The notes under the pieces are model-generated. The model saw nothing but the letters and a program-made list of their open reading frames with translations, had not been told where the DNA came from and ran no database searches. A DNA stretch of 8,960 bases from an uncultured Clostridia bacterium (GTDB lineage: Bacteria > Bacillota > Clostridia > TANB77 > CAG-508), in contig CAJFQT010000052.1 of the NCBI GenBank assembly GCA_904419095.1, positions 1-8,960 on the forward strand, written 5' to 3'. A program made the position numbers and the translations under genes. Position 1 is the stretch's first letter. Every line of letters starts with the position of its first letter. Of the stretch, positions 1 to 7,100 are shown in pieces.

Positions 1-1
1 T

Positions 2-91
2 TTCCAATTAGTTATATATGCCTTTTATGGTACGCTCCTTAATCCAATAGCAAAAAGATGTTTGTTGTTGGATTTTTGCAATTTCCTATAA
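2..91 (+). CDS. Possible C-terminal tail of a convergent gene (partial)
   Basis: A plus-strand frame is open from the left edge and ends at a TAA at 89-91. It gives about 29 residues, ending in a hydrophobic, cysteine-containing stretch (…RCLLLDFCNFL). I do not recognise the family. Two things favour a real gene end. The stop falls only four bases before a symmetric stem-loop (95-127) that could terminate transcription from either side. The stretch is also somewhat richer in G+C (about 31%) than the operon. Against it, the frame is short enough to be open by chance and no start is visible. It could equally be non-coding DNA or the remains of a mobile element. Confidence 0.25.
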   Translation, partial: FQLVIYAFYGTLLNPIAKRCLLLDFCNFL

Positions 92-94
92 CTC

Positions 95-127
95 AAAAAA
101 AGCTTAATTAAACATTAAGCTTTTTTT
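95..127 (-). terminator. Rho-independent, probably bidirectional terminator
   Basis: A perfect 13-bp inverted repeat (95-107 pairing with 115-127) encloses a 7-base loop at 108-114. The stem has GC pairs only at its AGCTT core and is flanked by a seven-base A-run on one side and a seven-base T-run on the other. Read on either strand it is a hairpin ending in a U-run, so it can stop the operon from the right and any transcript from the left. The HAD stop codon (115-117) and its last Lys-Lys-Ala codons form the 5' arm of the minus-strand hairpin. The stem is weak in G+C, so its efficiency is uncertain. Confidence 0.8.
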
Positions 128-747
128 GGATTCATATCTATATATTCAATTAATTTTGAAATATCCTTTATAGAAGATACTCTCTCTTCGACATTTCCAA
201 ATCCATATTCAGCCCATATAAAATCAATGTCATTGTTTTTTGCAGATATATAATCCGTATATGTATCTCCAACATATATAGCGTCTGTTATATTATTCCT
301 TTTTAAAATTATACTTATATTATATTCCTTATCTCTTCCTGTTCTTCCAGAACATTCATAATCTTTGAAAATATGACTTAATTTATAAAATTTTAAAAAT
401 GCTTCGATATATCCATCTTGGCAATTGCTTACAATATATAACTCGCATTTTAAATTATACAATTTTTTTAATGTATTCAATGTATTTATATATAATGTTC
501 CACCCTTTTTCTCTAAATACTTATTTTCTTCATTTTGGCACTCTGTCACAAAATTTTCACCTAGTTTTCTATTGTTTTTAAAGAGACAATTAATAATTTC
601 TTCTTTTGTCATTCCCATTATAGATTTTATATTTTTTTCTTCTATCTCAATATTATATTTTTTTGCGACACTAATCCAAACAGTTGCAATTTCATCTACA
701 GTATTCCATAAAGTACCATCTAAATCAAATATAATAGATTTTTCCAC
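115..747 (-). CDS. HAD-superfamily phosphatase (phosphoglycolate-phosphatase-like)
   Basis: This is a cytoplasmic haloacid-dehalogenase-type hydrolase of about 210 residues, the usual size for subfamily I enzymes with a helical cap. The four HAD motifs are in order, numbered from the GTG start: FDLDGT near residues 7-12 (nucleophile and acid Asp 8 and Asp 10), VSN near 106-108, a lysine in the GRDKEYN stretch near 140, and VGDTYTD near 159-165. The cap lies between motifs I and II. Although an ATG exists at 757-759, it has no ribosome site in front of it. A GGAGG at 753-757 sits five bases before the GTG at 745-747, which starts a conventional MEKSIIFDLDGT, so I chose the GTG. It is the last gene of the operon, 34 bases after a glycosyltransferase gene. 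It probably removes phosphate from a sugar- or glycerol-phosphate intermediate of this pathway. The substrate cannot be read from sequence, and a general housekeeping phosphatase is the alternative. Confidence 0.88.
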   Translation of the reverse strand: MEKSIIFDLDGTLWNTVDEIATVWISVAKKYNIEIEEKNIKSIMGMTKEEIINCLFKNNRKLGENFVTECQNEENKYLEKKGGTLYINTLNTLKKLYNLKCELYIVSNCQDGYIEAFLKFYKLSHIFKDYECSGRTGRDKEYNISIILKRNNITDAIYVGDTYTDYISAKNNDIDFIWAEYGFGNVEERVSSIKDISKLIEYIDMNPKKA

Positions 748-752
748 AGCTT

Positions 753-757
753 CCTCC
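753..757 (-). promoter_or_regulatory. Ribosome binding site that fixes the GTG start of the HAD gene
   Basis: GGAGG lies five bases before the GTG at 745-747. It overlaps the in-frame ATG at 757-759, so that ATG is part of the Shine-Dalgarno sequence and is unlikely to be the start. Confidence 0.75.
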
Positions 758-781
758 ATATTTAACTAATTTAAAAAAATA

Positions 782-1924
782 TTATACAAATAAATTAATA
801 TATGATTTTTCAAAATTTTCTAATGTATACTGTTCCTGCCAACTATGCTTTGGCATTACCCTTTTCTGATATTTTTTATTATTTATTATTTCTGATATTT
901 TTTCTTTTAATTCAATAATATTATTTTTAAAAATATAATTAAACCCATTATTTAATGCAATTTCATTAAATGTTGGAATGTCATTTAAGATAGTGTATAT
1001 TCCCATTGAAAGGGATTCTAGTGCTGAATATCCAAAGCTTTCCGATTTGCTTGGTAATATAGTTAAATCTCCTATTTTATATACTTCTGCCATATAATCA
1101 AATCTTATAATTTTTATATCAACATTATTATTACATGCTTGTTCTTTTAGTTCATCTACAAACTTAATATACTGTTTATCTAATCCTGTAAATATCACTT
1201 CTATTTTTTCTTTTTCCTCTTCATTTAATAAACAACAAGCATCCAAGACCATTTTAGGTTGCTTTTGTATAGGTTCTAATCTACTTGGAACTATTATCTT
1301 AATTTTATTATTAGTTAGTTTATATTTATCAATAATATCTTGTTTTGATTTACTTGTTTCTATTCTTTTTACATCTATTGCATGTGGAATAAACTTTACA
1401 TCACAATATGTTAATTTTGAATATTGTTCAGCATAATATATTGAAGGTGCTACAAACTTAGTTAATTCATTGTCCTTATAATTACTCATTATTTCTAGCA
1501 TTTTGTCATATGATTTATTTCCCCAAGCTAGTTTATACTCGAACGGATTAGTATGTATTGTAAAAATTCTTTTTTTAGTTTTCCAAGCTTCCAAAAATAA
1601 TAATGAATTTAACTGTATAAAATCATATTTTTTTACATCAATTTCACTTTCAAGTTTTCGTGCTAATTTACTATATGCTTCATAATCTTCAAATCTCCCA
1701 AAATATTCTTGTACTATGTATTCATCTGCCTCACCTTCAATATTGAATAAATTTATATTAATATAATTTACTCCATTTTGTTTATGACTTATCCCAGAAA
1801 ACATATATACATCTACTTCATGTCCTACTTGTACTAAAGATTGAGCTAAATCTATAACAAATCTTTCTGTACCACCAATTGCTTTATCCGAAATTGCCCA
1901 AGTACTAATCAATCCAATTTTCAT
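782..1924 (-). CDS. GT4-family glycosyltransferase (GT-B fold)
   Basis: A 380-residue retaining glycosyltransferase of the GT4 (glycosyl transferases group 1) type, complete and of normal length. The N-terminal acceptor-binding domain starts with the usual beta strand and glycine loop (MKIGLIST, then GGTE near 17-20). The C-terminal donor-binding domain begins near 207 with IIVPSRLEP. Arg 215 and Lys 221 match the phosphate-contacting pair of the family, and the EX7E motif is present as SESFGYSALES (Glu 295 and Glu 303). There is no signal peptide or membrane segment, so it probably works at the cytoplasmic face. The start is ATG, with GAGG at 1933-1936 eight bases upstream. That site overlaps the TGA of the preceding radical SAM-kinase gene, which suggests coupled translation. 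Donor and acceptor cannot be assigned. Candidates from the operon are a GDP-mannose-like sugar or a UDP-HexNAc-uronate. It differs clearly from the second GT4 enzyme at 3847-4929, so the two probably make different linkages. Confidence 0.88.
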   Translation of the reverse strand: MKIGLISTWAISDKAIGGTERFVIDLAQSLVQVGHEVDVYMFSGISHKQNGVNYININLFNIEGEADEYIVQEYFGRFEDYEAYSKLARKLESEIDVKKYDFIQLNSLLFLEAWKTKKRIFTIHTNPFEYKLAWGNKSYDKMLEIMSNYKDNELTKFVAPSIYYAEQYSKLTYCDVKFIPHAIDVKRIETSKSKQDIIDKYKLTNNKIKIIVPSRLEPIQKQPKMVLDACCLLNEEEKEKIEVIFTGLDKQYIKFVDELKEQACNNNVDIKIIRFDYMAEVYKIGDLTILPSKSESFGYSALESLSMGIYTILNDIPTFNEIALNNGFNYIFKNNIIELKEKISEIINNKKYQKRVMPKHSWQEQYTLENFEKSYINLFV

Positions 1925-1934
1925 TCTACTTACC

Positions 1935-3842
1935 TCACATATTTTCTATAATTAATTTTCTTTTTACTTCAAAACTTTCTGTTGTCGAAGTATCAAATTC
2001 GTTCTCATCTAAGATATAATCAATCCACTTCAAAGCATATTTTTTTATCAATTTTATTTTTTCATTTATATTTTCATTTTTATCCCTATAATATTCATTA
2101 ACAAACGTATTTACTCCATCCATATCAACGCCATATGTTTTTGAGAAAAATAAATTTGCAATCAAGATAGATATATCACATATTGGATTTCCTTTTTTAG
2201 CGTCGTCAAAGTCGATTATACTAATCTCATCATCATTTATAAAAATATTATTTCTAGTTAAATCAAAATGTAATAATGAAATTTCGTCTTGTCCAATTTT
2301 ATCATCATATTTTACACCTTTTAAATTATTTATCCCATCAAATTTAATATTATGAATTTTCTTTAATATATTAGCAATTTTCTTTATTATTTGATCTTCT
2401 AATTTTTTGTATTTATTTGACCAACCTATTTGATCTCCCTTAATAAAAGAATAAACTACCAAATAATTATCATCGTCAATTTTATAGTAATGCTTGTTAT
2501 CCTTAGTTACAATTATTTTAGGAACATTGACTCCATTTTTATTTAAAGTGCAATGGATATTAACCATATTAATAGTATGTTTTAAACTTTTATATAATTT
2601 TGCAACAAATTTTCCTTGTTCTGTTTCAATCATATAAACATTTCCATCTGATGACTCATCGTTCTTTTCTATTTTAATAATATCATTAAAATAATTTGTT
2701 TTTAGTTCTTTTTTTATAACATTCATATTTATCTTATCTTTTAAAATTTTTACATCTCCTATAATTTCTTCTAAATCCAAAGATGGTATTTTTCTCAACT
2801 CTTCTTCTGATACTTCTCCATCAATATATAGGTTAATTAATTCATATTGTGTCATACAATATTCACATTCTTTATAATTTTCAAACACATTATATTTTGT
2901 GTCAAGCAAGATATTATCTAAATTTCCATCATTTTCTATTAAATTATTTTTATCATTTCCTATTAAACCACAAGGACATTGTTCAATATTTCCATATCCA
3001 TCTATACTTAATATAAAATATGGTGTATAACACTTATATTTTCTCTTATTGCTCTTCATCATATCAATTAGTCTATTAAAATACATTTTTGAAGGCAATA
3101 TTTCACTAAATTCATCATAATGTTCTTTTATTACGTTTTCAAAATGCTTTAGTTGTTCTTTGGAACATTCTAAAATATTTTTTGGTTCTCCTCTAACTGG
3201 TCTTGGAACAATTAAAAAATTCTTTGCACCTTTAAATCTATTTAAAATATCCAAAAATCTACCTGTATTATACTTAGTTAATACACAATTTATTTCTACC
3301 CCAAAACCATACTCTAGCATTAAATCAATATTATGTAATACTCTTTGTGTAACACTGACACTGTGTGTCCTTGCATAATTTGATTCAAAGTCAATTCCAT
3401 CTAAAGAAATTTGAAAAGTTATATTTCCCATTTTTTTATATTCTTCTAAACTTTCTCTACTTATGTTTAATCCATTTGTTAGAATTTGTATTAATTTATA
3501 TTTATTATGTATTTTCTTTACAAAAGCTAACAGATTACTATAAGTCGTTATTTCTCCTCCTGAAATTTTCAATATATCTGCATTGACAACTTCTTTACTT
3601 TTTTCTATTATATCACGTGATAAATCATAGAAGTCACTCATTTTTCTCGTATTTTCAAAATACTTCTTTACCATTAATGGTAATTCATTTATTTTTTCAT
3701 ACCATTCACTTGGTACACTTAAATTACCATTTTTGTCGCACTTAAGTGAATAACCTGACGGACAAAATCCTTCACAATAATCACATTTAAAATTACAAAA
3801 TTCTTCTGCTATTCGTTGATCTTGATAAATGACTTTTTTCAA
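1935..3842 (-). CDS. Radical SAM/SPASM-like enzyme fused to an APH-type kinase
   Basis: One uninterrupted 635-residue protein joins two enzymes. The N-terminal half is radical SAM: the cluster motif CX3CX2C is Cys 16, 20 and 23, and the SAM-contacting SGGE is at 94-97. A partial SPASM/twitch-like region follows, with Cys 271, 289, 291, 326 and 329, probably ligating one auxiliary Fe-S cluster. Cys 27 and Cys 35 are additional cysteines just after the main motif. After a linker of about 50 residues, the C-terminal part (about 385-635) is an aminoglycoside/homoserine-kinase-type phosphotransferase. It has a probable ATP lysine in FVAKLY (Lys 415), HFDLTRNN with His 525, catalytic Asp 527 and Asn 532, and the metal-binding IDFDDA (Asp 544). 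The start codon is TTG, with GGAGG at 3852-3856. No ATG occurs before the cysteine motif, so TTG is required. The protein probably carries out a radical modification and a phosphorylation on the same sugar-like intermediate. The substrate is unknown. Confidence 0.9.
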   Translation of the reverse strand: MKKVIYQDQRIAEEFCNFKCDYCEGFCPSGYSLKCDKNGNLSVPSEWYEKINELPLMVKKYFENTRKMSDFYDLSRDIIEKSKEVVNADILKISGGEITTYSNLLAFVKKIHNKYKLIQILTNGLNISRESLEEYKKMGNITFQISLDGIDFESNYARTHSVSVTQRVLHNIDLMLEYGFGVEINCVLTKYNTGRFLDILNRFKGAKNFLIVPRPVRGEPKNILECSKEQLKHFENVIKEHYDEFSEILPSKMYFNRLIDMMKSNKRKYKCYTPYFILSIDGYGNIEQCPCGLIGNDKNNLIENDGNLDNILLDTKYNVFENYKECEYCMTQYELINLYIDGEVSEEELRKIPSLDLEEIIGDVKILKDKINMNVIKKELKTNYFNDIIKIEKNDESSDGNVYMIETEQGKFVAKLYKSLKHTINMVNIHCTLNKNGVNVPKIIVTKDNKHYYKIDDDNYLVVYSFIKGDQIGWSNKYKKLEDQIIKKIANILKKIHNIKFDGINNLKGVKYDDKIGQDEISLLHFDLTRNNIFINDDEISIIDFDDAKKGNPICDISILIANLFFSKTYGVDMDGVNTFVNEYYRDKNENINEKIKLIKKYALKWIDYILDENEFDTSTTESFEVKRKLIIENM

Positions 3843-3846
3843 TTTA

Positions 3847-4929
3847 CTACTCCTCCATAAACTTTTTATATAGTTTTATATAATTGTTTACAATTTTTTC
3901 CACTCCATAAGTTCTAATTATTTCGTTTTTTACTTTATTTTTAATTACTTCATCGTTTTTTATTTTAATTGCTTTTTCTATTCCTTGTTTTATCTTATCA
4001 ATATTTTTATCTACTATAAATATATTTTTTATTTTTCTACTTAAATATGGTATATTACCTGATTCAAATGCAACAACTGGTGTACCACAATAAGCAGATT
4101 CCAAACATACTTGTGAAAAACTTTCAGGCAATTCCGAAAAATTTAATGTCACATCTGATACTGAATAATAATATTTCAAATCTTTACTTTCTATCCACCC
4201 CGTATCAATAAAATTTTCAGGTAAGTTTTCTTCATTTGAAAATGGACCTATTATACAAATTTCTTTTTCCTTCATATTTAGTTTTTTTGCTAATTCGATT
4301 AAATATTTACCACCTTTTTCTTCAATTGGTCTACTTGGAAAGAATAAAATATGTTTATAATCTTTTAATATTTTATTTAATAATTTAGGTTTATCTAGTG
4401 TTCTTTTTATTTTTTCCTTTGAAATATCATAAAACATTTCTGTATTAATATGTCTTGGTATAACATAACAATCAACTTTTCCTTTTATAATTTTTCTATA
4501 TTTATCATATACTGATTTTGCAAATTCAGATGGTGCTATTATAGCATCAAAATTTCCTCCAAGAGATTTATCCAAATGACTACCTTTTTCAGCTGTTGCA
4601 ATTAATACGTCATGCAAAAAATACATTTTTTTAGCTTTTCCTTCTATATTTGGAAACGTAAAAGAACAACAATGAATATTTAATATATCTACTCTATCAA
4701 TCTCTCTTGCTATCATTTCCATAATGTTTTCATCATTTAAGGTCACATACCTAACATTATCTTTTATAAATTCTCTTTGATTTGAATTAATACTTTTACT
4801 TAGAATTGTAACTTCTTCAACATCTGGTAATTTTATAAATTCTTTTGCTAAATTTGTTATTGTTCTTGCTTTTCCACCATATTGAAGGGGAAAAATTTCT
4901 GGTTCATCATCAAAAAAACTTATTTTCAT
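3847..4929 (-). CDS. GT4-family glycosyltransferase (GT-B fold)
   Basis: A complete 360-residue GT4-type retaining glycosyltransferase. The N-terminal domain opens with MKISFFDDEPE and a glycine pair (Gly 18-19) in the QYGGKA loop. The linker and donor domain carry IPRHINTEMF (157-166), which resembles the family's usual 'P.GvD...F' element, FPSRPIEEKGG (Arg 200 and Lys 205), and PESFSQVCLES with the EX7E glutamates at 269 and 277. CGTPVVAF follows at 281-288, as expected. No membrane segment is seen. The start is ATG, preceded at nine bases by AGGAG (4939-4943), and only two bases separate it from the stop of the deacetylase gene. Position suggests it uses or acts on the deacetylated amino sugar made by its upstream neighbours. 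A GT4-deacetylase pair also occurs in bacillithiol and mycothiol synthesis, but nothing in this protein singles out that role. Donor and acceptor are unassigned. Confidence 0.9.
   Translation of the reverse strand: MKISFFDDEPEIFPLQYGGKARTITNLAKEFIKLPDVEEVTILSKSINSNQREFIKDNVRYVTLNDENIMEMIAREIDRVDILNIHCCSFTFPNIEGKAKKMYFLHDVLIATAEKGSHLDKSLGGNFDAIIAPSEFAKSVYDKYRKIIKGKVDCYVIPRHINTEMFYDISKEKIKRTLDKPKLLNKILKDYKHILFFPSRPIEEKGGKYLIELAKKLNMKEKEICIIGPFSNEENLPENFIDTGWIESKDLKYYYSVSDVTLNFSELPESFSQVCLESAYCGTPVVAFESGNIPYLSRKIKNIFIVDKNIDKIKQGIEKAIKIKNDEVIKNKVKNEIIRTYGVEKIVNNYIKLYKKFMEE
3852..3856 (-). promoter_or_regulatory. Ribosome binding site supporting a TTG start
   Basis: GGAGG sits nine bases before the TTG at 3840-3842. 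It lies within the last codons of the preceding glycosyltransferase gene (…Met-Glu-Glu-stop), with only four bases between that stop and the TTG. The strength of the site makes up for the weak start codon and points to translation coupled to the upstream gene. Confidence 0.7.
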
Positions 4930-4931
4930 AA

Positions 4932-5813
4932 TTATTTTCTCCTATCTATTTTATAGTAAACCAATGATATGTTTTCTTTACCATATTCAGTTGCTATTGC
5001 TCTACCATCTTCTCTAACAATCGCCAACATCTGTTCCTTGTTTATATCATCATGCTGTGATTTGTAAACCGATATAGCATTAACTATTCCTTCTAGTTTA
5101 TTCTCAATATTTGTTACAATTTCACTTAATTCAAATCTCTTTTTTATATCATTTAACCTATCTATATAAGATTTTTTACATCTTGCATAGGGATATTCCG
5201 GATAAAATATTATTTCGACTTTTGAATTTAATTTTGAATATTCATTAGTGATAGCATTATAAACCAATATATGATCTTGATGTTCTCCGATTCCCATTGG
5301 TATCATTAAAATATCAAGATGTTTTTCTGATATTAATTTTTCAATATTATAAATTATATTTTTTTGTATTTCTTTTAATGGTTTTTCTGTAATTTTTGTT
5401 GACTTTTCTTTCAAAGAAATAAAATTATAGTCCAAAATTTCTTCTATTGCAATTTTTGATTCTAATAATCTTAAATCTTCATATTCTTTTTCGTTTATAC
5501 TTATATGTCCATTCCATGTAAAACTTTCTATCTTCATACATGAAAATATATTTAAAACAGTAACATTCATATCGTTTTGTATATACCCCATTGCTGATAA
5601 AGCAAAATCGTCTGGATGTGGTTCTATAACTAAAACATTTTTTGTTGCCTTTTTATTGGTATTAATATTTCTTTCAAGTATTGCCCCATATTGTTTCAAA
5701 ATCTTTCTCTGAATATTTTCTTCCTTTGGCAATTCACAGATAGTAAATTTATTCAAATAATTAAGTTTACCATTATTAATTGAAAAAAATGGCATATATA
5801 TATCTTCTATCAT
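4932..5813 (-). CDS. PIG-L/LmbE-family zinc-dependent de-N-acetylase
   Basis: A 293-residue member of the PIG-L (GlcNAc-PI de-N-acetylase/LmbE) family, which hydrolyses the N-acetyl group of GlcNAc-containing glycosides or related amides. The catalytic core starts near residue 59. The zinc/base motif is EPHPDDFALS: His 66 and Asp 69 are probable ligands, and Asp 68 the probable general base. The second motif is GEHQDH, with His 178 and the third ligand His 181. The family's usual HPDDE is HPDDF here. About 58 residues precede the core, with no signal peptide, so the enzyme is probably cytoplasmic. The ATG overlaps the TGA of the upstream dehydrogenase as ATGA, with GGAG at 5821-5824 seven bases before, indicating translational coupling. 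Next to an N-acetylhexosamine dehydrogenase and a glycosyltransferase, it most likely removes an acetyl group from an amino sugar, either on a glycoside or on a nucleotide sugar. Confidence 0.9.
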   Translation of the reverse strand: MIEDIYMPFFSINNGKLNYLNKFTICELPKEENIQRKILKQYGAILERNINTNKKATKNVLVIEPHPDDFALSAMGYIQNDMNVTVLNIFSCMKIESFTWNGHISINEKEYEDLRLLESKIAIEEILDYNFISLKEKSTKITEKPLKEIQKNIIYNIEKLISEKHLDILMIPMGIGEHQDHILVYNAITNEYSKLNSKVEIIFYPEYPYARCKKSYIDRLNDIKKRFELSEIVTNIENKLEGIVNAISVYKSQHDDINKEQMLAIVREDGRAIATEYGKENISLVYYKIDRRK

Positions 5814-7099
5814 CTTCCAACTCCAACATATTCAATTTTATTATTTAAAATAGTTTTTTTATCTAATTTATTCCAACAATCTACTATATATTTTATATTT
5901 CTAAATTTTGTATAGTCTTTTAATAAAAGAAATTTATGTGGACAACCTAAAACAACAATATCAGCCTTAACAAGTTTTTCATTAAGCAATTTTTCCTTAT
6001 CTTTTAATTCAATTTCGTCATCATCTATTAGTGGATCCCAAATTTCAATATTAGTGTTTTCTTTTTTCATTATCGTATAAAGTTTTATAGCTTGTGAACG
6101 ACGAGTATCTTTAGTATTTGCTTTATAACTTTTTCCCAATATTAGTACATTGAGTTCTTCAAAATTCTCTTTATTAGATATAATTTTGCTTTTTAATTTA
6201 TCAAAAATATACATTGGCATTGATTCATTTATATTTACAGAACTTTTTAATAATTGAACATCGTTTTCTTTTTCTATACTTTGAATTAAATAGTGTATAT
6301 CCTCTGGAATACAATGTCCTCCTGGTCCGATACCAGGATATGCCATCTTTATTTCAAATTGTTCAATTTTACTTTGCAATCCCTTTAATATATTATCTAT
6401 TTCAAATCCATATGTATCACAAATTTTGGCCAAAAGATTAACTTGTGCAATACTTATATTTCGCATAGAATTTTCCCAAACTTTTACTAACTCGGCTTCT
6501 TCTATTGAGTTAAGTTTATATATTTTAGCATTAATAATAGAACTGTAAAAATCAAATGTTTTTTCTAATGCTTCCTCTGATGAAGCACCACATACTCTAT
6601 TAATATTTCCCACCCAATATTTATGATTTCCTGGATCAATTCTTTCAGGACAATATGCCAGTTCATAGTTAAAATTTAATTTTAGATTAGCTTTCTCGAA
6701 CAATAAATCTTGAAAATATTTTTTTGTCATTCCAGGTGCAACTGTACTTTCAATTATAATCAAACAATTTTGTTTTACATATTTTGCAATATTATTTACT
6801 ACATTTTCAATTATTGAAAGATCTGGTACATTATTTTTAGTTGGAGTAGGTACACATACAATAATAATTTCGCATTCTTTTAACTTAGAATAATCATCAG
6901 TTGCTATCAGTCTCATTTGACTTATTTTATCTTCTATTTGTTTTGGGACATCTTCTCTATTGTTTATTTTATCAATTGCAACTTTATTATTATCTATTCC
7001 TATAACATTGTATCCTTTTTCTGCAGCCAAGTATGATAGTGGTTTTCCTACATATCCTAAACCAATTATTCCTATTTTTGTTTTAATCTTTTTATCCAT
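5810..7099 (-). CDS. UDP-N-acetylhexosamine 6-dehydrogenase-like enzyme
   Basis: A 429-residue, full-length member of the UDP-glucose/UDP-mannose dehydrogenase family, which oxidises C6 of a nucleotide sugar twice with NAD to give a uronic acid. The Rossmann motif GLGYVG is at 13-18 and VPTPT at 83-87, followed by ESTVAPG (117-123). CPERIDPGN (150-158) is the form typical of N-acetylhexosamine enzymes (WbpA/WecC group), in contrast to the SPEFLREG of UDP-glucose dehydrogenases. Lys 206 and Asn 210 lie in KVWEN, and the catalytic Cys 263 lies in PGGHCIPED. The C-terminal NDP-binding domain has GKSYKANTKDTR (322-333). The likely substrate is UDP-GlcNAc, UDP-ManNAc or UDP-GalNAc; which one cannot be told by eye. 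One base separates its ATG from the upstream stop. The upstream Shine-Dalgarno (AAGG, 7115-7118) is far from the start and weak, so coupled re-initiation is likely. The downstream deacetylase overlaps it by four bases. Confidence 0.92.
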   Translation of the reverse strand: MDKKIKTKIGIIGLGYVGKPLSYLAAEKGYNVIGIDNNKVAIDKINNREDVPKQIEDKISQMRLIATDDYSKLKECEIIIVCVPTPTKNNVPDLSIIENVVNNIAKYVKQNCLIIIESTVAPGMTKKYFQDLLFEKANLKLNFNYELAYCPERIDPGNHKYWVGNINRVCGASSEEALEKTFDFYSSIINAKIYKLNSIEEAELVKVWENSMRNISIAQVNLLAKICDTYGFEIDNILKGLQSKIEQFEIKMAYPGIGPGGHCIPEDIHYLIQSIEKENDVQLLKSSVNINESMPMYIFDKLKSKIISNKENFEELNVLILGKSYKANTKDTRRSQAIKLYTIMKKENTNIEIWDPLIDDDEIELKDKEKLLNEKLVKADIVVLGCPHKFLLLKDYTKFRNIKYIVDCWNKLDKKTILNNKIEYVGVGR

Positions 7100-7100
7100 T

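Noticed and set aside
748..759. ATG at 757-759 as the HAD start, adding four residues
   Set aside because: It has no ribosome site and itself forms part of the GGAGG that is correctly spaced for the GTG at 745-747.
425..769. Plus-strand open frame antisense to the HAD gene, and similar plus-strand frames at 3160-3586, 6214-6441, 6960-7229 and 7195-7581
   Set aside because: They run opposite well-supported conserved genes, have no convincing ribosome sites, and their Phe/Ile/Leu-rich content is what T-rich antisense DNA gives.
781..813. TATAAT-like box (781-786, minus strand) with a TTGAAA upstream as an internal promoter before the HAD gene
   Set aside because: The spacing is about 21 bases and such matches are frequent by chance in DNA this A+T-rich.
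1935..2700. Kinase half of the fusion as an aminoglycoside-resistance gene
   Set aside because: It is fused to a radical SAM domain and embedded in a biosynthetic operon; the shared fold alone does not indicate resistance.
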